64,000 nucleotides of DNA from Mesorhizobium australicum (GTDB taxonomy: Bacteria > Pseudomonadota > Alphaproteobacteria > Rhizobiales > Rhizobiaceae), in the NCBI RefSeq assembly GCF_900177325.1, contig NZ_FXBL01000004.1, positions 2,604,001 through 2,668,000 of the forward strand, written 5' to 3'. The translations under genes and the position numbers were made by a program. The notes under the pieces were generated by a model that was not told the origin of the DNA, did not search any database, and saw nothing but the letters and a program-made list of their open reading frames with translations. This document shows, one piece after another, positions 35,589 through 45,313 of this stretch. Each line of letters starts with the position of its first letter. The stretch's first letter is position 1.

Positions 35589-36722
35589 TCAGCCCTTGCG
35601 ACGGCGGCAGCGCCAGTTCCAGTCGCGCTCCGGACCAACATCCACATGTACGGAATTGGTATGGCAGTAGGTGCCGACGCCGCCGCGTCCCGGCATCGTC
35701 CGGACGTAAGTGGCGAGATCCCATTTGCTGACGCCTTCGAGCTGGATATCGGCGGCGGCGCAATACATGTGCATGGAGCGGCGGGCGCCGCGCACGCGTT
35801 TGTTGTATTCCGGGCTGCGATAGCCTGAGGTTACCACGACGCGCTTGCCGAACCGCTGCTCGATCTGCTTCAGCATCCGCACCAGCGACGGCTTCAGGCA
35901 GGCCACGTCGACGCTTTCGCGTTGCTTCAGCAGGCCGTTGGGCGCGAGACGTGCCATGCCCGCGGCGGACGCATACTGAACCGGAGTCTCCTCGTCCTCA
36001 TGGACGTCGACGTCGCTGTCGTCGTCCAGACTGTCGCGACGCTTGATCTCGAACAGCGACGACTGGCGCACGCCAGGTAGTGAATTCATCCGCTCGACGC
36101 CGAGGGAGGCCTTCGAGGCGGAGTTCTCCTCCGGATCGATCGCGGCGAGTTGGATGACGGGCTTGGGCTTCTGCGCCGTCGGCGCCGACATCACCGGCGC
36201 TTCCTGCGGTGTCTGCGAGAAGAAGCCTGCAAGGAAGCCCTTCTTCTTCGGCTCCTGCTGCGGCGCGAAGCTGTTTGCGGCTGCTGCGGGGGCCGGTTCC
36301 GCCTGTGTCGTTTGGGCTGGGGCAGGGCTTGCCGCCGCGGCTTCCTGGGCAGTGGCGCTCGGCTGTGCCTGGCTTGCGTCGGCGGCCGGCTTCTCGGCGG
36401 ATTTGCTTGCGAGGTCGATCAGTGGCTTGGCCGGCTCATCCGCCGTCTTCGCAGGCTGCTCGGCCGTCGCTTCCTGGTTGGTGGCGGCCGCGGCCGCGTC
36501 GGCCGGTTTCGACGTCGGCACGAAATTGGCCGCATCGATGTCTGCGGCTTGCTCGACTGTCAGCGGGGTGATGCCCGGCTCGGCACCTGTGTCTGCGCTT
36601 TCGGCCGTCGTCGGCGAAGCATAGGCAGGATTGGTGACTTCGAGACTTTCCAAGCCGCCGGCGGTGCAGCCGGCGAGTGAAAGAGCCAGAACGGCCGCGC
36701 CCGCGGCAAGCATCCGTCTCAT
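35589..36722 (-). CDS. Lipoprotein with C-terminal DUF882/M15-like peptidoglycan hydrolase domain
   Basis: A 377-residue envelope protein. A hydrophobic leader ends in LAGC (lipobox, Cys near 19). A long low-complexity Ala/Pro/Thr/Glu linker follows (about 45-170). The C-terminal domain (about 260-377) is of the YcbK/MepK-like DUF882 type: VTSGYRSPEYN, the zinc motif GARRSMHMYCAAADI, and HVDVG. It probably cleaves peptidoglycan crosslinks. The start is uncertain: ATG 36722 gives a compact lipoprotein signal, whereas ATG 36773 has an AAGGG ribosome-binding site and adds 17 residues. It converges with the Mla operon. Confidence 0.82.
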   Translation of the reverse strand: MRRMLAAGAAVLALSLAGCTAGGLESLEVTNPAYASPTTAESADTGAEPGITPLTVEQAADIDAANFVPTSKPADAAAAATNQEATAEQPAKTADEPAKPLIDLASKSAEKPAADASQAQPSATAQEAAAASPAPAQTTQAEPAPAAAANSFAPQQEPKKKGFLAGFFSQTPQEAPVMSAPTAQKPKPVIQLAAIDPEENSASKASLGVERMNSLPGVRQSSLFEIKRRDSLDDDSDVDVHEDEETPVQYASAAGMARLAPNGLLKQRESVDVACLKPSLVRMLKQIEQRFGKRVVVTSGYRSPEYNKRVRGARRSMHMYCAAADIQLEGVSKWDLATYVRTMPGRGGVGTYCHTNSVHVDVGPERDWNWRCRRRKG

Positions 36723-36934
36723 CGCTGGGCGCGATACGTCAGCTGTCAAAACAGTCCCCTTGTCCGGTCGCATCCCTTGCGGGTTCAACCTCGATCCGTC
36801 GCGCAAATCACTCGCTCGGCGTGGCCGAAAAGACGCGATGGCGCACTAAAATGCAAGCCCACCTTGTTTCGGGGCTAGGGTGCAATTGGGGCGACAACGT
36901 GATCGCGGCCGCTCGGTGCCATCGTCCATATCCG

Positions 36935-38764
36935 TCAGGCTTTCGCCCTTACATATTCGCCGGGCGCGTCGCCGAGCGGCTCGAGCTTCGTCGCAGCTCC
37001 CCGCGCGCCGACGCGCTGGTTGTCCAGCCGCTCGACCCATCGCTGCCAGTGTGGCCACCAGGACCCTGGATTCTCCTTGGCCTTGGCGACCCAGGTATCG
37101 AAGTCTCCGACGGGCTTACCGTCCGTCCAATGTTGGTACTTCTTCGCCGCCGGCGGATTCACGACGCCCGCGATATGGCCTGACCCGGCCATGACATATT
37201 CGACCTCGCCGCCGAAATAGGCGCAGCCGGTGAAGACCGAGCGCGCCGGCGCGATGTGATCCTCCTTGGCAGCGAGGTTGTAGACCGGGATTTTTATGTC
37301 GGAGAGTGACAATTTGTGACCGCCGAGATTCATGCGGCCCGTCGCCAGCGCGTTCTCCAGATAGCAGTTGCGCAGGTAGTAGGAGTGGTTGGCGGCACTC
37401 ATCCGGGTCGAATCCGCGTTCCAGTAGAGCAGATCGAACGGCATCGGCTCCTTGCCGCGCATGTAGTTGTTGACCACGTAGGGCCAGATCAGGTCGCCCG
37501 AGCGCAGCATGTTGAAAGCGGTCGCCATGCGATTGCCTTCGAGATAGCCCTTCTCGCCCATGGCTTTCTCGAGGAGGGATATCTGCTCCTCGTCGACGAA
37601 GACCTTGAGGTCGCCGGCATAGGTGAAGTCGACCTGCGTGGTGAACAGCGTCGCGGATCGGATACGGGTGTCGCCCTTCTTCGCCATCAGCGCCAGCGCG
37701 GCTGCGAGCAGTGTGCCGCCGACGCAGTAGCCGATCGCGTTGACGGAGGTCTCGCCAGTCTCCTTCGCCACCGTGTCGAGGCCGAACTCCAGCCCGTCGC
37801 GAATATAGTCCTCCCAGGACATGCGCGCATGCCGCTCGTCTGGATTGACCCAGGAGATGACGAACACCGTGTGGCCTTGCGACACCGCCCAGCGGATGAA
37901 GGATTTCTCCGGATTGAGATCGAGGATGTAGAACTTGTTGATCCAGGGAGGGCAGATCAGCAGCGGCCGCTTCAGCACTGTGTCGGTCGCGGGCTCGTAC
38001 TGGACGATCTCGGCGACGGCGCTGCGCGCCACCACCTTTCCCGGCGTCGTGGCGATGTTGCGCCCGACCTCGAATGCTGAATAGTCGGCCTGCCTCAGCT
38101 TCAGATCGCCACCGCCGGCCGCGATGTCCTCGGCCAGCATCTTCATGCCGCGCACCAGGTTCTCGCCGTTCGAGGCGACGGTCTCGCGGAAGAGTTCGGG
38201 ATTGGTGAGGATGAAGTTGGAGGGCGAGATCGCGTTGGTGATCTGCTTGACGTAGAACGTCGCCTTGTGGCGCGTGTGCGGGTCGAGTCCCTCGGCGTGG
38301 GTGACGAGATCCGATGCCCAGCGCGAGGTGACGATGTAGACCTGCTTCAGGAAGTCGAAGAAAGCGTTCTTGGCCCATTCGGGATCCTGGAAGCGCTTGT
38401 CGCCGCGGTCCGGCTGGACGGCATCCTCCACCGGCTCCTCGCTCGACAGCTTGCGGATCGAATTCGCCCAGATGTTCATGTAGCCGGAGAACAGCCGCGT
38501 CTGGGCCTCGAGCGCGCGCGACGGCTCCGACAGCCAGTATTCAGTGACCTTGGAGAAAGTCTTGACCAGATCGGCCATCGGCTCGCCGACCGTGTCCTTG
38601 ACCTCGCCTCGTTCTCGCGGCGCCGTCCACGCGGCCGCCGCCTGACCCGCCGCCTCCACCATACGGGCAAGGTTGAGGGCGAATTTGTCCGGATCCTTCA
38701 CGAGATACTGAGCGACATCGGGCTTATCCTGGTTGGATTCGCCGCCGTGCTGTTTATCGGCCAT
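36935..38764 (-). CDS. phaC: Class I poly(3-hydroxybutyrate) synthase
   Basis: Polymerises (R)-3-hydroxyacyl-CoA into polyhydroxyalkanoate storage granules. The 609 residues contain the PhaC N-terminal domain (about 90-260) and an alpha/beta-hydrolase core. The lipase-like box GYCVGG carries nucleophile Cys347; Asp502 (AKEDHIAP) and His530 (GSGHIAG) complete the triad. The ending WWPHWQRWV is typical. ATG 38764 is preceded by GGGAGG at good spacing. No phaA, phaB or depolymerase lies nearby. It is divergent from a small lipoprotein gene. Confidence 0.96.
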   Translation of the reverse strand: MADKQHGGESNQDKPDVAQYLVKDPDKFALNLARMVEAAGQAAAAWTAPRERGEVKDTVGEPMADLVKTFSKVTEYWLSEPSRALEAQTRLFSGYMNIWANSIRKLSSEEPVEDAVQPDRGDKRFQDPEWAKNAFFDFLKQVYIVTSRWASDLVTHAEGLDPHTRHKATFYVKQITNAISPSNFILTNPELFRETVASNGENLVRGMKMLAEDIAAGGGDLKLRQADYSAFEVGRNIATTPGKVVARSAVAEIVQYEPATDTVLKRPLLICPPWINKFYILDLNPEKSFIRWAVSQGHTVFVISWVNPDERHARMSWEDYIRDGLEFGLDTVAKETGETSVNAIGYCVGGTLLAAALALMAKKGDTRIRSATLFTTQVDFTYAGDLKVFVDEEQISLLEKAMGEKGYLEGNRMATAFNMLRSGDLIWPYVVNNYMRGKEPMPFDLLYWNADSTRMSAANHSYYLRNCYLENALATGRMNLGGHKLSLSDIKIPVYNLAAKEDHIAPARSVFTGCAYFGGEVEYVMAGSGHIAGVVNPPAAKKYQHWTDGKPVGDFDTWVAKAKENPGSWWPHWQRWVERLDNQRVGARGAATKLEPLGDAPGEYVRAKA

Positions 38765-38883
38765 ATCTCGCTGCCTCCCGAGGCCTTTTATTGACACATT
38801 ATCATGGCACGCGCATCAGCGTCCAACAGCGGACGCGATTGCGACGACTTGTCATGCGTCTAGCGTGATGGCAGGTGGGGATT

Positions 38884-39219
38884 ATGACGAGATCATTCGC
38901 CGCGAGAATTTTCTTTCTGTCGACCGCCATGAGCGCCGCTCTGGCTGCGTCGGCATGCCAGACAGCGCGCCTGGAGGATCTTGCGCCGCTGCCCGGTGTG
39001 CGCAACACCGGCACGACACCCAATCTCAACGTGGCTCCGAAAGCTGAGACGACCCAGTTCAGCGAGGCGGACAAGAACGCCAAGACTGCAGAGCTCAAGG
39101 CCGCACTGAGCAATCAGGGCGTCAAGGGGCAGGGCGGAGGCGCCAATGCGTCCGCCGCACAGATTCGCAAGGCGGCGCAGGCGCAGACCCAGACGCTGAA
39201 GGAAATCGAGGGCGAATAG
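38884..39219 (+). CDS. Small predicted lipoprotein, function unknown
   Basis: A 111-residue protein with a signal sequence (MTRSFAARIFFLSTAMSAALA) ending in ASAC, a plausible lipobox with Cys near residue 25. The mature part is polar, rich in Ala, Gln, Lys and Thr, with a helical C-terminus (AAQIRKAAQAQTQTLKEIEG) and no known domain. A GTG 9 bp upstream is in frame, but the ATG has GGTGGGGA at good spacing. It lies between divergent phaC and the aminotransferase, 79 bp before the latter, and could share its transcript. Confidence 0.7.
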   Translation: MTRSFAARIFFLSTAMSAALAASACQTARLEDLAPLPGVRNTGTTPNLNVAPKAETTQFSEADKNAKTAELKAALSNQGVKGQGGGANASAAQIRKAAQAQTQTLKEIEGE

Positions 39220-39298
39220 TCGCCCGCCGCTCTATTCCCCGCCCCGGCGAATGCGTGTATATCGCCGCGCAACCTTCTCCATATCGTCGGACACCGTC

Positions 39299-40516
39299 AT
39301 GGAAGACTTCCACAAGACCCGCAGGCTCCCCCCTTACGTCTTCGAGCAGGTCAACCGGTTGAAGGCCTCCGCCCGGTCGCGCGGCGCCGACATCATCGAC
39401 CTCGGCATGGGCAATCCGGATTTGCCGACGCCGAAGGCCATCGTCGACAAGCTGGTCGAGGTCGTGCGCGATCCGCGCACCCACCGCTACTCGTCCTCGC
39501 GCGGCATTCCGGGCCTGCGTCGCGCACAAGCCGCCTACTATGCCCGCCGCTTCGGCGTGAAGCTCAATCCCGAAACCCAGATCGTCGCCACGCTCGGCTC
39601 CAAGGAAGGCTTCGCCAACATGGCGCAGGCCATCACCGCCCCAGGCGACGTGGTGATCTGCCCGAACCCGACCTATCCGATTCATGCCTTCGGCTTCATC
39701 ATGTCCGGCGGCGTCATCCGCTCGATTCAGGCTGAGCCCGACGATGGCTTCCTGCCAGCACTGGAGCGCGCCATCAGGCATTCGATCCCCAAGCCGCTGG
39801 CCCTGATCCTCAATTATCCGTCGAACCCGACGGCCCATGTGGCTTCGCTCGATTTCTACAAGGACGTCGTCGCCTTCGCCCGCAAGCACGAGCTCATCAT
39901 TCTGTCGGATCTCGCCTATTCCGAGATCTATTTCGACGGCAATCCGCCGCCGTCGGTGCTGCAGGTCCCGGGCGCGATGGACGTGACTGTCGAGTTCACC
40001 TCGATGTCGAAGACCTTCTCCATGCCTGGCTGGCGCATGGGCTTCGCGGTCGGCAACGAGCGCCTCATCTCGGCGCTGACGCGGGTGAAGTCCTATCTCG
40101 ACTATGGTGCATTCACCCCGATCCAGGTCGCCGCCACCGCCGCGCTCAACGGCGAGGGCAGCGACATCGCCGAGGTGCGCGAAATCTATCATCGTCGCCG
40201 CGACGTCATGGTCGACGCCTTCGGCAAGGCCGGGTGGAAAATCCCGGCGCCGGCCGCAACCATGTTCGCCTGGGCGCCGATCCCGGAGCCGTTCCGGCAT
40301 ATGGGCTCGCTCGAATTCTCCAAGCTTCTCATTGAGAAGGCGGAAGTGGCCGTCGCCCCCGGCGTCGGCTTCGGCGAGCACGGCGACGACTATGTCCGCC
40401 TTGCCCTTGTCGAAAACGAGCACCGCATCCGCCAGGCCGCGCGCTCGATCAAGCGCTTCCTGGCGACCAGCGGCGCGCCGGCCGACAACGTGATACCGCT
40501 CAGCGCCCGTCGCTGA
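39299..40516 (+). CDS. PLP-dependent aminotransferase (AlaC / LL-DAP aminotransferase-like)
   Basis: A 405-residue fold-type I aminotransferase. It has the N-terminal IDLGMGNPDLPTP motif, NYPSNPTAH near 172 and SDLAYSEIYFDG near 203. The PLP Schiff-base lysine is Lys238 in SMSKTFSMPGWRMGF. Homologues beside homoserine dehydrogenase in Rhizobiales are labelled either alanine transaminase AlaC or LL-diaminopimelate aminotransferase; sequence alone does not decide. The start MEDFHK is chosen because upstream codons are not conserved in character. hom follows after 39 bp, consistent with an amino-acid biosynthesis unit. Confidence 0.88.
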   Translation: MEDFHKTRRLPPYVFEQVNRLKASARSRGADIIDLGMGNPDLPTPKAIVDKLVEVVRDPRTHRYSSSRGIPGLRRAQAAYYARRFGVKLNPETQIVATLGSKEGFANMAQAITAPGDVVICPNPTYPIHAFGFIMSGGVIRSIQAEPDDGFLPALERAIRHSIPKPLALILNYPSNPTAHVASLDFYKDVVAFARKHELIILSDLAYSEIYFDGNPPPSVLQVPGAMDVTVEFTSMSKTFSMPGWRMGFAVGNERLISALTRVKSYLDYGAFTPIQVAATAALNGEGSDIAEVREIYHRRRDVMVDAFGKAGWKIPAPAATMFAWAPIPEPFRHMGSLEFSKLLIEKAEVAVAPGVGFGEHGDDYVRLALVENEHRIRQAARSIKRFLATSGAPADNVIPLSARR

Positions 40517-40555
40517 GCCGATTTCCATCCAGATGACCTGAAGGGCGCGGAGACG

Positions 40556-41869
40556 ATGGCCGAAGCTTTGCGTATTGGAATTGCCGGTCTCGGCACGGTC
40601 GGCGCGTCCGTCGCGCGCGTCATGCAGGCGAAGGCGGCCGAGCTGACGCGTCAGTGCGGCCGCGATCTCGTCGTCACCGCTGTCTCCGCCCGTGACCGTT
40701 CGCGCGACCGCGGCGTCGATCTGTCGGGCGCTGCCTGGTTCGAGGATCCGGTTGCGCTGGCCAAGTCGGCTGACATCGACGTCTTCGTCGAGTTGATCGG
40801 CGGCGAAGAGGGGCCGGCGCGCACGGCGGTCAAGACCGCGCTCGAGGCGGGCCGTCACGTCGTTACCGCAAACAAGGCGCTTCTTTCCAAGCACGGTCTG
40901 CCGCTCGCCGAGATCGCCGAGAAGAAAGGCGTGCTCCTCAACTACGAGGCCGCCGTCGCCGGCGGCATCCCGGTGATCAAAACGCTGCGCGAGTCGCTCG
41001 CCGGCAACTCGGTCAGCCGTGTCTTCGGCATCCTCAACGGCACCTGCAACTACATCCTGACGCGCATGGAGGCCGAGGGCATCTCCTTCGAGGCCTGCCT
41101 TAAGGATGCGCAGCGGCTGGGGTATGCCGAGGCCGATCCGACCTTCGACATCGAGGGCAACGACACCGCTCATAAGCTGTCGATCCTGACCAGCCTCGCC
41201 TTCGGCACCCGCATCGCGTCGAACGACATCTATCTCGAGGGCATCTCCAACATCACCCAGGCCGACATCCGGGCCGCGGCTGAGCTCGGCTATCGCATCA
41301 AGCTACTCGGCGTTGCCCAGAAGACTGAAAGCGGCATCGAGCAGCGCGTGCATCCGACCATGGTGCCGACCGCCTCCGTCATCGCTCAGGTCCACGGCGT
41401 CACCAATGCGGTGGCGATCGAGACAGACATCCTCGGCGAGCTGCTGCTGTCCGGCCCCGGGGCCGGCGGCAATGCCACCGCCTCCGCCGTGATCGGCGAC
41501 ATAGCCGACATTGCAAAGAGCCGGCCGGGCTTCCAGCACGGCCCGGTCTTCGGCCGTCCGGTGAAGGAGCTCAAGCCCTACAAGAAGGCGCAGATGCGCA
41601 GCCATGCGGGCGGCTATTTCATTCGGCTCACCGTGCACGACCGCACCGGGGTGTTCGCCGGGGTTGCGCGTCGCATGGCCGACAGCGACATCTCGCTCGA
41701 ATCGATCGTCCAGCAGTCTGCCGGCAGCGAAAAGCCCAGCGAAAAGACCGTGGTCCTCGTCACGCATGAGACGACCGAGGCTGCCGTGCGTAAGGCTGTC
41801 GATGGGATCACGCGCGATGGCCTGCTGACCGACAAGCCGCAAGTCATCCGCATAGAACGTGCCGGCTGA
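40556..41869 (+). CDS. hom: Homoserine dehydrogenase
   Basis: Reduces aspartate semialdehyde to homoserine on the route to threonine and methionine. The 437 residues have a Rossmann NAD(P) motif GIAGLGTVGAS (7-17), the catalytic domain with VTANKALLSKHG near 102 (Lys) and NGTCNYILTRM near 160. A C-terminal ACT domain (about 350-437; HDRTGVFAGVARRMADSDIS) probably mediates feedback control by threonine. It follows the aminotransferase and precedes glpX by 155 bp. Confidence 0.96.
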   Translation: MAEALRIGIAGLGTVGASVARVMQAKAAELTRQCGRDLVVTAVSARDRSRDRGVDLSGAAWFEDPVALAKSADIDVFVELIGGEEGPARTAVKTALEAGRHVVTANKALLSKHGLPLAEIAEKKGVLLNYEAAVAGGIPVIKTLRESLAGNSVSRVFGILNGTCNYILTRMEAEGISFEACLKDAQRLGYAEADPTFDIEGNDTAHKLSILTSLAFGTRIASNDIYLEGISNITQADIRAAAELGYRIKLLGVAQKTESGIEQRVHPTMVPTASVIAQVHGVTNAVAIETDILGELLLSGPGAGGNATASAVIGDIADIAKSRPGFQHGPVFGRPVKELKPYKKAQMRSHAGGYFIRLTVHDRTGVFAGVARRMADSDISLESIVQQSAGSEKPSEKTVVLVTHETTEAAVRKAVDGITRDGLLTDKPQVIRIERAG

Positions 41870-42024
41870 CAAAAGCCGCGCGAATTCAATCGATTCTTCT
41901 CTGGAATGCCGCGACTTTCGGCATCCCCGGGTCTTGCCGTTGTCATGTGCGTTTGACAAAAGGAGCCGCCGGAAACGGCAGACAACAATAATTCTCCAGC
42001 AGAATGCCCGAGGGAACATTGCTC

Positions 42025-42999
42025 ATGTCCACAACCACGTCCGGCCTTGACCGCATCCTGACGCTCGAGCTCGTGCGTGTGTCCGAGCGCGCCGCCGTCG
42101 CCGCGGCAAGGCTGCGCGGCCGCGGCGATGAGAAAGCCGCCGACCAGGTCGCGGTGGACGCGATGCGGTCCGAACTCAACCGGCTGGACATCAAGGGCAC
42201 CGTCGTCATCGGCGAAGGAGAGCGCGACGAGGCGCCGATGCTCTATATCGGCGAGGAGGTTGGAACCGGCGAAGGGCCGGTGGTCGACATTGCACTCGAT
42301 CCGCTGGAAGGTACCACGATCTGCGCCAAGAACCTGCCGAATTCGCTGGCTGTCATCGCCATTGCCGAGAAGGGCACGCTTCTCAACGCCCCCGATGTCT
42401 ACATGGACAAGATCGCGATCGGCCCCGGCTATCCGGACGGCACGATCAATATCGACCTGTCGCCGGCCGAGAACATTGCCCGTGTCGCCAAGGCCAAGGG
42501 CGTGCCGGTGAACGAGGTCACGGCCTGCATCCTCGATCGCCCGCGTCACCAGAAGCTGATCGACGAGGTGCGCGCCACGGGAGCGGCGATCCGCCTGATC
42601 GGCGACGGCGATGTGGCAGCGGTGATCCACACCACCGACCCGGAGGAGACCGGCATCGACATCTACATGGGCACCGGCGGCGCGCCCGAGGGCGTGCTGG
42701 CTGCGGCGGCTCTTCGCTGCACCGGCGGCCAGATGCAGGGCCGCCTGATCCTCGACACGCCTGAGAAAGTCGCCCGCGCAGCCAAGATGGGCGTCAGCGA
42801 CCCCAAGCGCATCTACAGTATCTACGATATGGCGAGCGGCGATGTGCTGTTTGCCGCGACCGGCGTCACGGACGGCAACATGCTCGCCGGCGTGAAGTTC
42901 ACCAAGAACTACATCGAGACGCAGACGATCGTCATGCGCTCCTCGTCGCGCACGGTCCGCGAGATCATTGCCCGGCATCAGGACCTCGACAAGTTCTGA
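42025..42999 (+). CDS. glpX: Fructose-1,6-bisphosphatase class II
   Basis: Gluconeogenic phosphatase of the GlpX type, Mn/Mg dependent. The 324 residues show VIGEGERDEAPMLYIGE (about 56-72) and the metal-binding DIALDPLEGTT near 84-94. The GTGGAPEGVLAAAALRC loop follows near 212, then VMRSSSRTVR near the end. ATG 42025 (MSTTTSG) has GAGGGA 9 nt upstream; an earlier in-frame ATG at 42004 lacks a ribosome-binding site. The position between hom and recJ is typical of this bacterial group. Confidence 0.95.
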   Translation: MSTTTSGLDRILTLELVRVSERAAVAAARLRGRGDEKAADQVAVDAMRSELNRLDIKGTVVIGEGERDEAPMLYIGEEVGTGEGPVVDIALDPLEGTTICAKNLPNSLAVIAIAEKGTLLNAPDVYMDKIAIGPGYPDGTINIDLSPAENIARVAKAKGVPVNEVTACILDRPRHQKLIDEVRATGAAIRLIGDGDVAAVIHTTDPEETGIDIYMGTGGAPEGVLAAAALRCTGGQMQGRLILDTPEKVARAAKMGVSDPKRIYSIYDMASGDVLFAATGVTDGNMLAGVKFTKNYIETQTIVMRSSSRTVREIIARHQDLDKF

Positions 43000-43025
43000 G
43001 CTTTGCAGGGCGGGGAGGAAGCATA

Positions 43026-43409
43026 ATGTTTACGCATATCATGGTCGGATCGAACGATCTGGAGCGTTCGCGTCGGTTCTACGATGCCGTTTTCACGGCC
43101 GCGGGTGGCGAGGCGGGGACGATCGATGCAAAAGGGCGGGTGGTCTATCCGAAGGACGGCTACCGCTTCATGGTCACGAAGCCGATCAACGGACAGTCTG
43201 CGACATTCGCCAATGGCGGCACGATCGGCCTGCTGATGGCCGACCCGTCGATGGTCGACGCCTGGCATGCTGCAGGGATCGCGAACGGAGGATCGACCGC
43301 GGAGGACCCGCCGGGCATTCGCCAGACCGGAGCCCGCAAGGCCTACATCGCCTATCTGCGCGATCCGGATGGCAACAAGCTCTGCGCCAGCTGCCGGGTA
43401 CCCGACTAA
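43026..43409 (+). CDS. VOC/glyoxalase-superfamily protein
   Basis: A 127-residue protein with the paired beta-alpha-beta-beta-beta units of the vicinal oxygen chelate fold. It opens FTHIMVGSNDLERSRRFYDAVF, and the C-terminal half ends KAYIAYLRDPDGNKLC. The metal-ligand positions are only partly obvious (His4 is one), so the activity (lyase, dioxygenase or resistance-type binding) is unknown. A GGGGAGGAA ribosome-binding site lies just before the ATG. It is 26 bp after glpX and may be co-transcribed. Confidence 0.85.
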   Translation: MFTHIMVGSNDLERSRRFYDAVFTAAGGEAGTIDAKGRVVYPKDGYRFMVTKPINGQSATFANGGTIGLLMADPSMVDAWHAAGIANGGSTAEDPPGIRQTGARKAYIAYLRDPDGNKLCASCRVPD

Positions 43410-43519
43410 ACAGCGGTTCGTGAACAGGTCTGGGCTGTCCCGCGCCAATACTTGGCGCTTTCTCCCCGGTGCTCCCTTTCCGGTGCGCTTGACAGGGCGG
43501 CTCGGATACAGACGTTAGC

Positions 43520-45310
43520 GTGGTGCCACAGTCCCCCCGCCTCTTCCTCGGTGTCCGCAGCTCGGCCACGGGCATCGCCTGGGAGCATCGCCTGTCCGAA
43601 AGGCAGGAGAACATCGCGCTCGCCATCGCGCAGGGTCACGGCATCTCCGACATCGTCGCGCGCGTGCTGGCCGGGCGCAATGTCGGGCCCGACACGGCCG
43701 AGCGTTTCATGGATCCGACAATCCGCGATCTGATGCCGGATCCGCTGACCGTCACCGACATGGACAGGGCGGGCGAGCGCATCGCGCAAGCTATACGACG
43801 CCGCGAGCGGGTCGCGATCTTCGGCGACTATGACGTCGACGGCGCGTGCTCCGCGGCGCTGATGAAGCGTTATCTCGATCATTTCGGCATCCAGTCCGAG
43901 ATCTACATTCCCGACCGCATCTTCGAGGGCTATGGGCCGAACCCGGAGGCGATGCGCGAGCTCGCCGCGCGCGGCGCGTCGCTCATCGTCACCGTCGACT
44001 GCGGCACCAACAGCGCCCCGTCGATCGAGGCCGCCACTGCGGCCGGCGCCGATGTGGTGGTGCTGGACCATCACCAGGTCGGCGGCCCCCTGCCGCCCGC
44101 GCGCGCGGTCGTCAATCCTAACCGCGAGGACGATCTATCTGGACTCGGCTATCTTTGTGCGGCGGGCGTCGTATTCATGACGCTGGTGCAAGTATCGCGC
44201 GTCCTGCGGCAGGCGGGCGGTCCGCAGCCTCCAGATCTTCTCGCCATGCTCGACCTCGTCGCGCTCGCGACGGTCTGCGACGTGGTGCCGCTCGTCGGCC
44301 TCAACCGCGCCTTCGTGGTAAAGGGGCTGCTGGCCGCGCGGCGCATGACCAATCCCGGCGTCGCCACGCTCGCGCGCGCCTCGCGCATCGGCGAGCCGCT
44401 CAATCCCTATCATTTCGGCTTCATGATCGGCCCGCGCATCAACGCCGGTGGCCGCATCGGCGACGCCGCTCTCGGCAGCCGGCTGCTAACCTTGGACGAC
44501 CCGGTCGAGGCGGCCAAGATCGCCGAGACGCTGGATCGTCTGAACTCCGAGCGCCAGGCGATGGAGCAGGTGATGCTGGCCGAGGCGAAAGCCGAGGCCG
44601 ACGCCGAGCTGCTGGGCGGGCAGGGGCCTGCTGTGCTCGTCACCGCGAATGACGGCTGGCATCCCGGCATAGTCGGCCTGCTCGCCTCGCGACTGAAGGA
44701 CCATACGCGACGCCCGGCCTTCGCCATCTCATTCAACTCCACCGGCATCGGCTCCGGTTCCGGCCGCTCGATCGTCGGTTTTGATCTCGGCCGCATGGTG
44801 CGCGAGGCGGTCGACCGCGGCCTGCTGATCAAGGGCGGCGGGCATGCGATGGCGGCGGGCATCACGGTCGAACGCTCGCGGCTCGGGGAGTTGCGTGCCT
44901 TCTTCGAGGAGCATGCTGGCGAAACCGTGTTCGAGCTGCGCAACGCCGAAAGCCTCAAGATCGATGCCGCTGTCTCGGCCGACGGTGCGACGCTTTCGCT
45001 GGCGGAGGAACTGGAACGGGCCGGCCCGTTCGGCCCGGGCCATCCGCAGCCGATGCTGGCCCTGCCGCGCCATCGCATCGTGAATGTGCGGGAGGTCGGT
45101 AATGGCGGCCATTTGCGCGTCGAACTGCGATCGGAAGCGGGCGGGCGCATCCCGGCCATGGCTTTCCGTGCTGCCGAAAGCGATCTGGGGGCTTTCCTGA
45201 TGTCCAGCCGCGACATACCGGTGCACATCGCCGGCACGTTGTCGATCAATTATTGGAATGGCAGCTCGGGCGCGCAGTTACGCATCGTGGATGCGGCGCT
45301 GGCCGAATAG
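43520..45310 (+). CDS. recJ: Single-stranded-DNA exonuclease RecJ
   Basis: 5'-3' single-strand exonuclease of the RecF recombination pathway and mismatch repair. The 596 residues contain the DHH phosphoesterase domain: VAIFGDYDVDGACSAAL (about 92-108), TVDCGTN near 156 and VLDHHQ near 177. The DHHA1 domain (GPRINAGGRIGDA near 302, RSIVGFDLGRM and KGGGHAMAAG near 437) and a C-terminal OB-like domain follow. Translation apparently begins at GTG 43520, followed by a second GTG codon; the N-terminus is thus uncertain by a few residues. Confidence 0.95.
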   Translation: MVPQSPRLFLGVRSSATGIAWEHRLSERQENIALAIAQGHGISDIVARVLAGRNVGPDTAERFMDPTIRDLMPDPLTVTDMDRAGERIAQAIRRRERVAIFGDYDVDGACSAALMKRYLDHFGIQSEIYIPDRIFEGYGPNPEAMRELAARGASLIVTVDCGTNSAPSIEAATAAGADVVVLDHHQVGGPLPPARAVVNPNREDDLSGLGYLCAAGVVFMTLVQVSRVLRQAGGPQPPDLLAMLDLVALATVCDVVPLVGLNRAFVVKGLLAARRMTNPGVATLARASRIGEPLNPYHFGFMIGPRINAGGRIGDAALGSRLLTLDDPVEAAKIAETLDRLNSERQAMEQVMLAEAKAEADAELLGGQGPAVLVTANDGWHPGIVGLLASRLKDHTRRPAFAISFNSTGIGSGSGRSIVGFDLGRMVREAVDRGLLIKGGGHAMAAGITVERSRLGELRAFFEEHAGETVFELRNAESLKIDAAVSADGATLSLAEELERAGPFGPGHPQPMLALPRHRIVNVREVGNGGHLRVELRSEAGGRIPAMAFRAAESDLGAFLMSSRDIPVHIAGTLSINYWNGSSGAQLRIVDAALAE

Positions 45311-45313
45311 ACG

